Shown here in pieces: positions 1 to 9,014 of a stretch of 36,600 bases of DNA (positions are counted from its first letter, which is position 1; the number at the start of each line of letters is the position of its first letter). Source of the DNA: JADLHS01 sp964539515 (GTDB lineage: Bacteria; Verrucomicrobiota; Verrucomicrobiia; Limisphaerales; JADLHS01); contig CAZIJO010000032.1 in the NCBI GenBank assembly GCA_964539515.1, positions 1-36,600 on the forward strand, given 5' to 3'. The notes under the pieces are model-generated. The model did not search any database. It saw nothing but the letters and a program-made list of their open reading frames with translations, and was not told where the DNA came from. A program made the position numbers and the translations under genes.

Positions 1-489
1 GAGCCACCCGTTGTGGGACGCACGCCCCAAACAATGAATGAGCGAAGCACAGACACCATGGAAACCTACATACTCCGCGCGCCCAACCCTGTCCAGCCGC
101 AATCCCCCAACCACCGCCACGCCGGTGACCGCGCCGCCCGCAGCGCCCATGGGCGCCGCCTTTGCCAATCCGGTCCAGAAACTGGAGCGCCGATCTCCGA
201 TCCGGCGTCTTGATGACGAAAGCACGGAAACGCGCCGGACCGGAAGCCGGGGCGCGCGCCGGTCGAGTTTATCAGCCTGCAGTCTGGCCGGTCCCCCAAG
301 CGTGTGCCGGCATGAATTGCGTGCCGGCACGGGGGTGTTGATTCGCGGCGAAAGCCGGTGGCCCGCCGGAGCCGCGCAACGCGCTGGCGTCCGGGATTGA
401 ACTGCGCCGGATCGAAAAGTATAGTCCGGCCGTCCAAACCAAGCCGGCCTGCCGCTGAAACCATTGGCCGGAGCCCGGGTTGAGCCATC
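1..489. other. Region without a recognisable gene
   Basis: About 490 GC-rich bases precede the first pseudopilin gene. Short open frames exist on both strands, but their translations are Arg/Pro/Ala-rich, low in complexity and match no domain I know. I see no tRNA fold, terminator with a T-run or clear promoter here. It may hold the leader of the pseudopilin gene or the end of an element outside the window. Confidence 0.5.
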
Positions 490-1281
490 ATGAAAGCGCG
501 AATCAAAAGCATCACCAGCCGCTGGCCGCGGGCATTCAGCCTGATCGAACTCCTCGTGGTCATGGCCGTCATCGGCATCCTGGCGGCGCTGTTGCTGCCA
601 ACCCTCAGCCGGGTCAAGACCAAAGCCATCCGGACCCAGTGCCAGAACAATCTTCGCCAGCTGGGAATCGGCGACCAGATGTATGCCCACGATGATGCCG
701 GCGGCAACTTCTCGGATGCCATCGATGACACCAATGACAACGTGAACTTCCTGTATCCGGCCTACGTCGGGGAGTTGAAATCCTTCCTTTGCCCCGGCGC
801 GGCGAATCACATCCGGGTGGACTTTACGTTTCCGCATCCGGACACGGGCGTGAAGCAGTTGTGGGATCTCTCGGGTTATGCCGGGAGCCGGACCAACTTC
901 GGCACCAGTTATGAGCTGTTCGGGTTCATGAATTCGCACTCCGGCTCGAGCAATTTTACCCTAGTGCGGATGGGCAACCGCACCATCCGGGCTTCCGGCG
1001 TGCGGAAAAGTCTCGCGTCGGTGCAAAGCTACAAGCACATGTTTAACACGTTTGGCCTGCAGGGCACCATCCCCGGGCCCTCCCAAATCTGGTTGATCCC
1101 CGACGGGGACGATCCCCCCGGCCGGCAGAACTTTCCCGATCCGCAAAACAATCACGGCGCGGAGGGGGCGAATGTCCTGCATTGCGATGGCCACGTGGAA
1201 TGGATTCCCAGCAAGATCTACCTGTTTCGGTACGAACTCTCACAGGACGAGCACCGGGATCAGATGCCCAATTACTATTGA
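490..1281 (+). CDS. Type II secretion/type IV pilus-like pseudopilin (H-X9-DG family)
   Basis: A 263-residue protein with a class III (prepilin) signal. A basic leader, MKARIKSITSRWPRA, is followed by FSLIELLVVMAVIGIL, the hydrophobic helix processed and N-methylated by prepilin peptidase; Glu at +5 is present. The residue before the cleavage site is Ala rather than the usual Gly. The C-terminus has GANVLHCDGHVEWIPS, close to the prepilin-associated H-X9-DG signature, although here ten residues separate His from Asp-Gly. Families of this kind are expanded in Verrucomicrobiota and Planctomycetota, where most copies are orphans of unknown role, so assembly into a secretion pseudopilus is only a possibility. 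No other secretion gene is adjacent. The ATG at 490 is chosen because it leaves a leader of normal length; no good ribosome site precedes it. Confidence 0.85.
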   Translation: MKARIKSITSRWPRAFSLIELLVVMAVIGILAALLLPTLSRVKTKAIRTQCQNNLRQLGIGDQMYAHDDAGGNFSDAIDDTNDNVNFLYPAYVGELKSFLCPGAANHIRVDFTFPHPDTGVKQLWDLSGYAGSRTNFGTSYELFGFMNSHSGSSNFTLVRMGNRTIRASGVRKSLASVQSYKHMFNTFGLQGTIPGPSQIWLIPDGDDPPGRQNFPDPQNNHGAEGANVLHCDGHVEWIPSKIYLFRYELSQDEHRDQMPNYY

Positions 1282-1403
1282 AGAGCCATTCCGAGGGCGA
1301 GGGTGACGACCGATTAGTTCCGGACCTTACCTCCCCAGCCAGCAGCCACTGACGCTGTGCCTGCCATCGAATCGTCAGCGATTGCCCAGACTCCCAGACC
1401 ATT

Positions 1404-2114
1404 TCAACTGATCAGCAGCAACCGCGGCGGCTGGCCGGGCCGGGTTTCGGGCGCGCGGTGGATGCAAGGCGGGACGGGACTGCCGGGATAGTCAACGGCG
1501 ATGCGCCAAAGATTGCCCCGACCGAAGCCAAAAGGCCGCGCCTGCGGAACGGGAGCGTAGTGCAGGTCGTAGCAATGTTCTTTCAGGTATTCCCGGAATC
1601 CGTCGTCATCCTCCCCGCCAAAGCGCCGGAGGAGTTGGGCGCGCGTTTCGGGGATGTCCACTCGCCGTCGTGCCTCGTGGTTCCGCAGGCCCTCGCTGGC
1701 CGGCCCGTGGTAGGTGCAAAGATAAGTATCGGCTTCAACGGGAGCGCTGTCGGCGTGGAACGAGTAAACGTCGGTCGGCACAACCCCGCTGGCTTCGTCA
1801 CGGGGATAGCCACGAATGCAGTCGAGGACAGGAGAAAGGCCGTGCGCCCGCAGCCGCTGCTGGTCTTCCAAGAGCAGGTCGATGCCGGCCCGGCCCGCAG
1901 CGCTCACGGGGAGTGCCAGCAGGAGCGCGTCGTCCAGCGTGGTTATCCCTTCGCAGCCGCCAAAGTGTTCGACAACTTCGCTGAAACAATCGGGCAGCGT
2001 GCGCTGCCAGCAAAGGGCGTTGACACCGCCCGCGAAAGGCGTCGTGACCAGTTCATGGAAACTGTTCACCCTTTGGATGCGGGAGTAGTCGGGCGGCAGG
2101 CTGAAAGGGGTCAT
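1404..2114 (-). CDS. DUF1826-like protein, function unknown
   Basis: 236 residues, no signal peptide or membrane segment. The second half has SFHADSAPVEADTYLCTYHGP (His-x-Asp, then Thr-Tyr-x-Gly-Pro), and near the end IHRAPETRPG followed by RLLLIS. This spacing of HxD, TYxGPxSE and HRxP resembles the DUF1826 family as I remember it, a group of presumed metal-binding cupin-like proteins sometimes found in zinc-starvation regulons. The match is from memory and tentative. It lies 63 nt downstream of nanA on the same strand, so it could be the last gene of the sialic acid operon or an independent gene. No role in sialic acid metabolism is known to me. Confidence 0.6.
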   Translation of the reverse strand: MTPFSLPPDYSRIQRVNSFHELVTTPFAGGVNALCWQRTLPDCFSEVVEHFGGCEGITTLDDALLLALPVSAAGRAGIDLLLEDQQRLRAHGLSPVLDCIRGYPRDEASGVVPTDVYSFHADSAPVEADTYLCTYHGPASEGLRNHEARRRVDIPETRAQLLRRFGGEDDDGFREYLKEHCYDLHYAPVPQARPFGFGRGNLWRIAVDYPGSPVPPCIHRAPETRPGQPPRLLLIS

Positions 2115-2177
2115 TCGTCAGGCAAAATGCGGCGGGTAAATCGAGGGATCGGAAAACCTCCGAAGGTAACGCCAAGT

Positions 2178-3107
2178 TTATTGCGGCAGCTTGGCCAGCC
2201 AGCCAAAGAATCCGATCCGCTCGAGCTCGGCCTGGAGGGACGCGACCTCGACCGCGGTGAGACTCTGGTTCGGCAGCCGGACGGGGCCGACGTCCACGCC
2301 CAGCATCCCCATCAGCGCTTTCGCAGAGGCCAGGTAGCCGCGGGCCGCGAGGGTGCGCACCAGTTGCACGGAGCGAAACTGTTCGCGGCGGGCGCCGGCA
2401 AGATCACCACCCGCGAAGGCGGCCAGCAGCCGCTGATACACCGGGGCGGCAAAGTTGAAGCTGCTGCCCACGGCGCCCTTCGCCCCAAGCGCGAGCGCCG
2501 CCAGCAGCCATTCGTCGGTCCCGTACGGGACGTCAAAGCGGCCCGCGTCCGCCTGCAGGCAGAGTTGATAGGACATGAGGTCGCTGTTGGTAAACTTGAT
2601 CCCGGCCAGCGTCGGGATCCGGTCCGGCGCCCGGTCGAGGAAATCGGCCATCGCGAAACTCACCCCGGTCAGCACGGGAATGTCGTAGAAGTAAAACGGC
2701 GTCCGCGGCGCGGCCCCGGCAATGTCGGCACAGCACGCGATGAGAGCATCGAGGTTGCGCGGGCGAAAGTAAGACGGGGCGAGCGCGGAGATGGCAAGCG
2801 CCCCAAGCTGCTCCGCTTGGGCGGCCAGCCCGCGGGCGTCGGCCAGACAGTTCGAACCGACGTGCACGACAACCCGAAGCGGGGTGCCGCGGGCGACCTC
2901 ACTCCACCGTTGCGCGAGGGCGCGGCGTTCATCAACGGTGACCGAGTGACATTCACCGGTGCTCCCGCCGATGAAGGCGAACGTGACCCCATTCGCCAAC
3001 AGGTGGGCCGCCTGGCGTTCGACGGCGGCGAGGTTGAGCGCCCCGTCCGACGTGAACGGGGTGTGGGTGGCGGCGACCAAGCCGTGGAGCGGGTGGATTG
3101 GTTTCAT
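2178..3107 (-). CDS. nanA: N-acetylneuraminate lyase
   Basis: A 309-residue TIM-barrel class I aldolase of the DapA/NanA superfamily. It splits N-acetylneuraminate into N-acetylmannosamine and pyruvate in the cytoplasm. Visible signatures are GGSTGECHSV near residue 48 (the GSTGE carboxylate-binding loop of NanA, distinct from the GTTGE of DapA), the catalytic-Tyr strand TPFYFYDIPVLTG, and the Schiff-base lysine in AGIKFTNSDL, which closely resembles the GVKFTNTDL of known sialic acid lyases. Length is normal for the family (about 295-310). It is the fourth gene of a minus-strand run whose other members fit sialic acid use, beginning 8 nt after the transporter gene stops. No Shine-Dalgarno is visible, so translational coupling is likely. 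Confidence 0.88.
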   Translation of the reverse strand: MKPIHPLHGLVAATHTPFTSDGALNLAAVERQAAHLLANGVTFAFIGGSTGECHSVTVDERRALAQRWSEVARGTPLRVVVHVGSNCLADARGLAAQAEQLGALAISALAPSYFRPRNLDALIACCADIAGAAPRTPFYFYDIPVLTGVSFAMADFLDRAPDRIPTLAGIKFTNSDLMSYQLCLQADAGRFDVPYGTDEWLLAALALGAKGAVGSSFNFAAPVYQRLLAAFAGGDLAGARREQFRSVQLVRTLAARGYLASAKALMGMLGVDVGPVRLPNQSLTAVEVASLQAELERIGFFGWLAKLPQ

Positions 3108-3115
3108 GGCAGGAA

Positions 3116-4378
3116 TCAGTGGTCCAATGGTGCGGGCCGGGCATCAGTGAGGCGGGGTTTGATCATGAGCACCAGCACCACCGACAAGATGGCGGCGCTG
3201 GCAAAGATTCCAAAGATGCCGAACAACGGCACCTGCCGGTCGCGCAGCACGCCGAAGCCCCAATCGGCGAAGCCACCGCAACTAATGCTCACGAGGTTCA
3301 TGATGCCGTAGCCCGTGGCGCGCAGTTCGGGCCGCGCAATCTGGCAGAGGATGGGCATGTTGTTGCAATCAAAGAAGCCCCAGCCCAAGCCGAACAAAAT
3401 GAGGAATGCGATGGCCACCCAGAGCAGCCCGGTCTGCGGCGCGTAACCAACCCCGAACATCGCCGGGACGATCAGGGACATGCCCAGGGCGCTGACGAAG
3501 ATCCGCCCGCGCGGCGAATGTTTCATCCAGCCGTCCGCCAGCCAGCCGCCCGTCACCGCGCCGACGATGGCGGCGACCTGCCAGTAGAGCGTCGCCGAAA
3601 CTCCCGCCTTGCCCTGGCCGATGCCGAATTCGGTCTTCAAGATCGCCGGCATCCAGTCGCGCACGACCCAGCCAGCCAGCGCGGGCAGGGTAAAATAGAG
3701 CACCAGCAAAATGAAGGACCGGTTGCCGAACAACTCGCGGACGGCGTGGCCGGGCGATGGCCGGGACGATTCTGGCAAACCCGCCGGGCGCCCGGGATTC
3801 CGCAGCAACAGGAAAAGCGGCAGCGCGTAAACTATCCCGACAACCCCACACGCATCAAAGGCCGCGCGCCAGCCCAGCGTCGGACTGTCCGCCACATAAC
3901 CGCTGAAGCCGCCGAGGATGACGCCCACGTAGATGCCCATCTGATGCAGACCGACGGCGCGCGAGCGGGTGGGCCCGAGATGGAAGTCCGCAATGAGCGC
4001 GAGGGCAGCCGGAATGTAAAATGCCTCGCTCACGCCCATGACCGCACGCGCTGCCAGAAGTTGCTCATAAGTGGTCACGTGCCCGGTGGCCCAGGTCACC
4101 GCCGACCACACGAACAGGCTGCCCGCGATCACGTGCCGGCGGCTGTACCGATCGGCCAGATAGCCACCGATGGGGCTGAGGCAGGCGTAAACCCACTTGA
4201 AGAGCGCGAGGATTTTGCCCCAGTTCGCTTCGAGCCCGATGTCGGGGATATCGCGCATCACGGAGAATTTCATCGCCGCGAGCATCTGGCGGTCGAGGTA
4301 GTTGAGCAATGCCACCGGCACGAGGAGCGCGACCACGAGCCAGGCGGTGCGGGTGGAAGAGGAGAGGTTTGAGTTCAT
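3116..4378 (-). CDS. MFS transporter, probably for sialic acid
   Basis: A 420-residue, 12-helix major facilitator. It begins MNSNLSSSTRTAWLVV; the first helix carries VALLNYLDRQML, typical of the anion:cation symporter (ACS) branch that includes sialate and hexuronate carriers. The loop after helix 2 reads GGYLADRYSRRHVIAG, the MFS DRxxRR motif. I chose the ATG at 4378 over a longer frame because it overlaps the stop of the upstream gene by 4 nt (ATGA) and removes a hydrophilic N-terminal tail. Substrate is inferred from position between the mutarotase and lyase genes; sequence alone does not prove it. Confidence 0.85.
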   Translation of the reverse strand: MNSNLSSSTRTAWLVVALLVPVALLNYLDRQMLAAMKFSVMRDIPDIGLEANWGKILALFKWVYACLSPIGGYLADRYSRRHVIAGSLFVWSAVTWATGHVTTYEQLLAARAVMGVSEAFYIPAALALIADFHLGPTRSRAVGLHQMGIYVGVILGGFSGYVADSPTLGWRAAFDACGVVGIVYALPLFLLLRNPGRPAGLPESSRPSPGHAVRELFGNRSFILLVLYFTLPALAGWVVRDWMPAILKTEFGIGQGKAGVSATLYWQVAAIVGAVTGGWLADGWMKHSPRGRIFVSALGMSLIVPAMFGVGYAPQTGLLWVAIAFLILFGLGWGFFDCNNMPILCQIARPELRATGYGIMNLVSISCGGFADWGFGVLRDRQVPLFGIFGIFASAAILSVVLVLMIKPRLTDARPAPLDH

Positions 4379-5418
4379 TTGCGGCCGAGCGCCCAGACTT
4401 CCGGGGTACGCACCCCGGGGCGTGTTTCGCCATTCACGAACACGGCCCGGCCCCGCCACTCAACCACCGGGGCGGTGGCCCGCGACAACGGCGAGTCGCC
4501 GAAATGACTCCAACGGTCCGTCAGCGCATCGTAGGCCAGCACGTCGCGCGGAAAGCCGGGGTGTTCGGATTTGGGTTCGAAATCCACCCGCGCCCCGTCA
4601 TCGCCGCTCAGGAGGAGCAGGTTGGAGCCGTGCATCGCGGCGGGTGAAGGCGCGGCCGCGGTAGAGCGCGGCAGATCTTGAAGTCGCTGCCAGCCGTCGC
4701 CGGGCCGGTAGCGCCAGGCGTCGCGCAAATAGGTGCGCACCGGTTTGCCGTCGGCCCCGCCGTGCAAATTCACCCCGCTGAAAAGATAAAACGCGCCCTC
4801 GTAGGCGCCCGCCACGGCGAGCATCCGCGCCGGACCGGGCCCGGGCGTCAATACCTGCCAGCGGGGGTGGTTGACCGTGAGATCCAGCGACCAGAAAGTC
4901 ATCAGCGCATTCGTAGCCGTGGGTGAGGCCGTGCCGCCGGCAACATAGACCACCCCATTCACGAGGGCCCCGCTCATGTTTGCGGCCGTCGCCGGCAGGG
5001 CAGGCATCTTGCGACGATGGAGTTTTCCCTGACGCCATTGCAGCAGGAAGGCGTCAGCATAATGCCGATGCGCATCGCTGCCGCCGAGGCAAAGCACACC
5101 GTCGCTGGTGGTCACGCTCACGCCATAGCCCAGCGGACGCGGCAACTTGCCGGCCACGCGCCACGCGCCATTGGGTTGTTCGAGGACAAACACGGTGTCA
5201 TGCCAGACTTTGGCCCCCCCTTCCCAAGGTTTCTTGTCCGGGAAATTCGCACCACCGGCCACCACCAGCGCTCCGCCAGTCACGCCGGCGAACATTGCCG
5301 CGAAACCCTCGCGATCGGGAAGCGAGGCGAGGGCCTTCCATTCCAGATCGGGCTGGCCACCGAACAGCGCATTGTGGGTCAGCAGAACGGCGGTCAGAAC
5401 GGGCGTGCTGGTTTTCAT
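4375..5418 (-). CDS. nanM: N-acetylneuraminate epimerase (kelch-type mutarotase)
   Basis: A 347-residue exported kelch-repeat protein. It starts with a signal peptide (MKTSTPVLTAVLLTHNALFG) and continues with several kelch blades, recognisable as GGALVVAGGANFPDK, GVLCLGGSDAHRHYADAFLL and GVVYVAGGTASPT. NanM-type enzymes equilibrate alpha- and beta-N-acetylneuraminate in the periplasm, so that sialic acid freed by sialidases reaches the form taken up. The ATG at 5418 overlaps the stop of the epimerase gene (ATGA) and has GGAG 3 nt upstream, which decides the start over a longer upstream frame. Its own stop overlaps the transporter start. Family assignment rests on kelch architecture plus operon context; another cyclic-sugar mutarotase is possible. 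Confidence 0.8.
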   Translation of the reverse strand: MKTSTPVLTAVLLTHNALFGGQPDLEWKALASLPDREGFAAMFAGVTGGALVVAGGANFPDKKPWEGGAKVWHDTVFVLEQPNGAWRVAGKLPRPLGYGVSVTTSDGVLCLGGSDAHRHYADAFLLQWRQGKLHRRKMPALPATAANMSGALVNGVVYVAGGTASPTATNALMTFWSLDLTVNHPRWQVLTPGPGPARMLAVAGAYEGAFYLFSGVNLHGGADGKPVRTYLRDAWRYRPGDGWQRLQDLPRSTAAAPSPAAMHGSNLLLLSGDDGARVDFEPKSEHPGFPRDVLAYDALTDRWSHFGDSPLSRATAPVVEWRGRAVFVNGETRPGVRTPEVWALGRK

Positions 5419-6635
5419 CGCTCCGGTTCCTCGCAAAGGCGCGCGCAGTACCAAAGCATCCGCGGCAGGTGAAACGGCCCTTTGAACATGCTGCCCTTGG
5501 CGCGACTTGAAATCCGTCCATCACGATGCAAATAGCCGAACCATTCGCCGTGTTCGCGGTCGGGGAAATGCGCAAAGCTCCAGTCGTGGACCTGCCGGTG
5601 AAGCGCTGCATAGCGCGGCTCCCCGGTGAGTTTCCAGGCGAGCAACGTGGCGATGATGGCCTCGCAATGCGGCCACCAGAATTTCATGTCGTGCCAATAC
5701 TCTGGCACGGGCCGGCCGTGCAGGTCGGTGAAGTAGAGCAGGCCGCCGTGCTCCGCATCCCAGCCGCGCTGCCACATCCAGTCAAGGATGGTGAGACCGG
5801 TGCGGATGAGGTCCGGGTCATCCCGCAGCCGGCCTTCGTGCAGGATGAACCAGGCACACTCGAGGGCGTGCCCCGGATTGAGCGTGCGCCCTTCGGCATG
5901 GTTGAGCACCTCCCCGTTTGCGCCCACGACTTCCATTAACGCGGCGTGCTCCGGTTTCATGAACGTGCCGGCAATGGCCGCGAGACTGTGATCGATCCAG
6001 TCGGTGCAAGTGCGCCCACCCACCACGAGATCTCCGAGGTTCGCCCGTAACTCCTGCGCAGTAACCAGCCCGATCATGTACGGGGCGATACTTTGCATGG
6101 GGCGGGTCTGCGGGTCGGTTTTCGGCGGCATCACTCCGGCCGTGAAACTGTGATGCAGATAGTTTTCGAACACCCGCACCGCTTCCAGTTTGGCGTGCAC
6201 CTGACCGGTGGCCCGCCCAACGGCGGCAAGGGCGATCGCGGCGAAACTTTCGCTGAACACATAACGCCGCATCCGGAGGGGTGACCCCTCGCGCGTTACG
6301 GTGAAATACAGTTTCCCGCCCGGCGCGAAACAATGCAGCTGCAGAAAGCCGAGGCACGACCGGGCGGCCTCCAGCCATTCGGCGCGGGGCGCCACCGTGT
6401 TGTAGAGCGTGGCAAACATCCAGGCCGCACGGCCCTGAAACCACACGCTCTTGTCCGTATCCAGCACGCTGCCGTCGCGGTCGAGCGCCGTAAAGATCCC
6501 GCCATGCTCCCGGTCGAGTCCATGCCGCAGCCAGAAGGGAATCACGTCCTCCAGCAATGTTTCGCGGTAGAAACCGGCCAACTGCGCACGGTGGGCGGAG
6601 TTTGTCAGGTCGCTGGGCATCGGCGGCAGGCTCAT
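5415..6635 (-). CDS. AGE family epimerase (N-acylglucosamine 2-epimerase)
   Basis: A 406-residue (alpha/alpha)6-barrel protein of the N-acylglucosamine 2-epimerase/renin-binding family. Signatures include FWLRHGLDREHGGIFTALDR near the N-terminus, EGRTLNPGHALECAWF in the middle (the Arg-x-x-Asn-Pro-Gly-His block) and KFWWPHCEAIIA and REHGEWFGYLHRDG toward the end, supplying the usual active-site His/Glu/Arg residues. With NanA beside it, the likely reaction is N-acetylmannosamine to N-acetylglucosamine. This would replace the NanK-NanE route. The frame opens upstream to 6743, but the ATG at 6635 gives the family's normal length; an ATG at 6620 is also possible. It is the first gene of the cluster, with no obvious regulator next to it. 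Confidence 0.82.
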   Translation of the reverse strand: MSLPPMPSDLTNSAHRAQLAGFYRETLLEDVIPFWLRHGLDREHGGIFTALDRDGSVLDTDKSVWFQGRAAWMFATLYNTVAPRAEWLEAARSCLGFLQLHCFAPGGKLYFTVTREGSPLRMRRYVFSESFAAIALAAVGRATGQVHAKLEAVRVFENYLHHSFTAGVMPPKTDPQTRPMQSIAPYMIGLVTAQELRANLGDLVVGGRTCTDWIDHSLAAIAGTFMKPEHAALMEVVGANGEVLNHAEGRTLNPGHALECAWFILHEGRLRDDPDLIRTGLTILDWMWQRGWDAEHGGLLYFTDLHGRPVPEYWHDMKFWWPHCEAIIATLLAWKLTGEPRYAALHRQVHDWSFAHFPDREHGEWFGYLHRDGRISSRAKGSMFKGPFHLPRMLWYCARLCEEPER

Positions 6636-7401
6636 CCCGGAAGGAAGCAACCGCAGCCCCGGCAATGACTGCCAGAATTTCGTCGCCCTTTGGAAGGAAC
6701 ACTTGAGCGTCGGCCGGTCATCACTGCCACGCCGGAGCACCACGGACGCCGGGGTGGGTGTCCGCCGGAGTTTCTGGCTGGGTGTTCAGGAATGCCGGAA
6801 TGCGCAGCAACCCAGCGGAAACTTTGGAAACCCAAATCGACCAGTCCCCCAACCGGCGAGGCTATTGCCGCTGGCATCGGGTCGGCACCAGTGGGACACA
6901 GATGGGCGGCCGGCAACACGCCATTCTCCAGCGCGGCGTTGTCGCAGCCTTGTTCGGTAACGGTTAACCAATGCACGACGTTGGCCGGCAGGGTATTTCA
7001 AACGGCCACCGTGGCAACTCCGTAAACCGTGTTCAGGAAAGGGCCCGGCCCAACGCAGCGGTGGAGGGGCATCGACATGATTCTGCCCGGATGCCACCCC
7101 AGATGGCAATGGAGCCGCAGATTTCACCAACTGATTTGGCCAGCGAGCTGTCAGAACGCGGAAGGAACTCGTGCGCGAGGTTTTTGCTGGCAGCCGACCA
7201 GGCAATTGAAGGCATGACCGGTGGGTCACCGCCAAGTTGTGAATGGTCGAAACCGTAGAGCGAGCAGTCGAGTCGAACCGGAGCCGCCGTTCCATGCCTT
7301 GCCCTGCCCCGGCTCGCGAAACGACCCGAATGGTGCTGGCTCCCCCTGGTTGGGCCAGCTGACCGCCGGACCGGGTCGGCAGCCTCCCGGCGGGAAACGA
7401 A
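6636..7401. other. Long stretch without a confident gene, upstream of the nan cluster
   Basis: About 770 bases separate the epimerase gene from the small gene at 7402. Several open frames of 60-240 codons occur on both strands, but none has a recognisable domain, plausible composition or good start signal. The nan promoter must lie in the left part, yet I see no consensus -35/-10 pair on the minus strand. The rest could be decayed coding DNA. Confidence 0.45.
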
Positions 7402-7647
7402 CTAACGATTCGGAAGAACCTGAACGTTTTGGAGATTCTGCTGCGTGGTTTCTTCAAGCGCCGCCGCGCCCGAATCAAAAGTCCTCGCCATTTCGACATC
7501 GGGTGTCCAGAAGCCGCCGTCGCTCAAATAGAGCCGCGATTGAATCTCCTGAATGACCACCTTGTTGTGCGCCGGACTCCAGGACTGGCGGTAGAATTTG
7601 ATGACCCCGAATTCGTCGGCCGCGATCGGGTCCTGTTTGATCTCCAT
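7402..7647 (-). CDS. Small protein of unknown function, paralog of 9015-9311
   Basis: 81 residues, no signal peptide or membrane segment. I do not recognise the family. Its core, KVVIQEIQSRLYLSDGG then FWTPDVEMARTFDSG and ALEETTQQNLQNVQVL, lines up without large gaps with the protein at 9015-9311: VVIQEI, the x-W-T-x-D-x-E-x-A-x-x-F-D block, ALE and L-x-NVQ are shared. Conservation of protein sequence between two copies on opposite strands argues that both are real genes. A weak GGAG lies about 16 nt before the ATG. No function can be assigned. Confidence 0.6.
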   Translation of the reverse strand: MEIKQDPIAADEFGVIKFYRQSWSPAHNKVVIQEIQSRLYLSDGGFWTPDVEMARTFDSGAAALEETTQQNLQNVQVLPNR

Positions 7648-7910
7648 GGCGCTTACTTTGACTCCGCCGCCGGCTTTTGGCTACACGACCGAACACAGGT
7701 TGGAAGCTCGGGGGATTTCCGGTAATCGTGCAAGGAGCGACCTTGGCTGGCCTGGCGGTTCGCAGTAACTGCTGGCAACTGGCTCGGACTGGGTTGATTC
7801 GGAATGGTCACCGCGCCGGAAGCTTTTCTCTTTGCTAAGAACCCGATCAAAACGCATACCGTCCGTGCCTTTAAGCGCACGGGGGCCGAGTGCGGCATGT
7901 ATCATCCAAT

Positions 7911-8831
7911 TCACTCGGGCCGGTCTGCCACCGGCTGGGCGGTGTGGTTGCCCACCGAATCGGCCACATACACCGCAATGGCGGCCCAACACAGTCCAAA
8001 GCTGACAAGCTGGGTGTAATCCAAAGACTCCCGAAACACGAGGATCGCCAGGAGGAATTGGAGGGTCGGGCCGATGTATTGCAGGAAGCCCATGGTGGCA
8101 AGCGGCAGCCGCCGTACCGCCGCCCCAAACAGCAGCAGGGGAATCGCGGTGATGACGCCCAACAAGGACAACAGCCCAAAAGTGCCGGGACTCGGCAGGC
8201 GCGTCGGCACCAACAGCAGCCCCGCGAGGGCGAACGGCACCAGTACCGCCGTTTCCATCAGGAGTCCATGCAGGGTATTGATGTCCACTTTCTTTCGAAC
8301 CAGGCCATACAGTCCAAAGGACCCGGCGAGCGACAGCGCAATCCAGGGGAACCGACCGCCCCGGAAAGCCAGGTTTGCAACCGCCAGAACAGCGATCCCG
8401 ACGGCCACCCATTGCCAGCGCCGCAATCGTTCGTGCAAAAAAACCATTCCGAGCGCGATCGAAAAGATGGGATTGATGAAATAGCCAAGGCTGGATTCAA
8501 GGACCCGCCCTGTGCCGACTGCATAAATGAACACCAACCAATTCACCGCAATCAGCACCCCACCCACCACCAGCAACAAAAGACTCCGGCGCTGGCGTAC
8601 GACGGGCACCAGGAGGGGCCATTCCCGCCGAAACGAGACGAGGATACTGAGGAATACTGCCGACCAGACAATGCGGTGGGCGAGGATGGTCCAAGGCGAG
8701 ACGTGTGTCAGTGCGCGAAAGTAGATCGGAAACACTCCCCACAGCGTGTAGGCACCCAATCCATAACCCAGTCCGGCGCGCGTTTTGCGCTGTTCGATTG
8801 CATCCCGCGCGTTGATTCCAGTTGCAGCCAC
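7911..8831 (-). CDS. rarD: EamA-family transporter RarD
   Basis: A 306-residue, ten-helix drug/metabolite-superfamily permease. The N-terminal YGLGAYTLWGVFPIYFRAL, then WTILAHRIVWSAVFL, then GRVLESSLGYFINPIFSIAL and the late ATMGFLQYIGPTLQFLLAI are characteristic of the RarD branch; I have seen these blocks strongly conserved across Proteobacteria and beyond. The two EamA halves are about residues 20-150 and 165-295. Its substrate is not established (chloramphenicol sensitivity in Pseudomonas is the historical phenotype). The gene stands alone, between the two copies of an unknown small gene. Confidence 0.9.
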   Translation of the reverse strand: MAATGINARDAIEQRKTRAGLGYGLGAYTLWGVFPIYFRALTHVSPWTILAHRIVWSAVFLSILVSFRREWPLLVPVVRQRRSLLLLVVGGVLIAVNWLVFIYAVGTGRVLESSLGYFINPIFSIALGMVFLHERLRRWQWVAVGIAVLAVANLAFRGGRFPWIALSLAGSFGLYGLVRKKVDINTLHGLLMETAVLVPFALAGLLLVPTRLPSPGTFGLLSLLGVITAIPLLLFGAAVRRLPLATMGFLQYIGPTLQFLLAILVFRESLDYTQLVSFGLCWAAIAVYVADSVGNHTAQPVADRPE

Positions 8832-9014
8832 GACCCCGAACGTAGCAGCTGCCGTTTCGCCGGCAAGCGTCTGAGGATATGACGGGGCGGGGTATTTGGG
8901 TTCCCTCCAAAGCCAGCAGGACTGGGATCGCCCCGGTGGCTCGACTATGGCAACCCCGAGGCATGGCCTCCGTAATCAATCGTTTTGCAAACCACTCGGG
9001 GAGGAGGCAACGTA

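Noticed and set aside
1458..3311. 617-codon open frame on the plus strand
   Set aside because: It lies antisense to the DUF1826-like gene and nanA, both with clear protein signatures. Its translation is Arg/Gly/Pro-rich without domains, as GC-rich antisense frames usually are.
7890..8882. 330-codon open frame opposite rarD
   Set aside because: Highly charged, Gln/His/Arg-rich mirror of a membrane protein gene; rarD is unambiguous.
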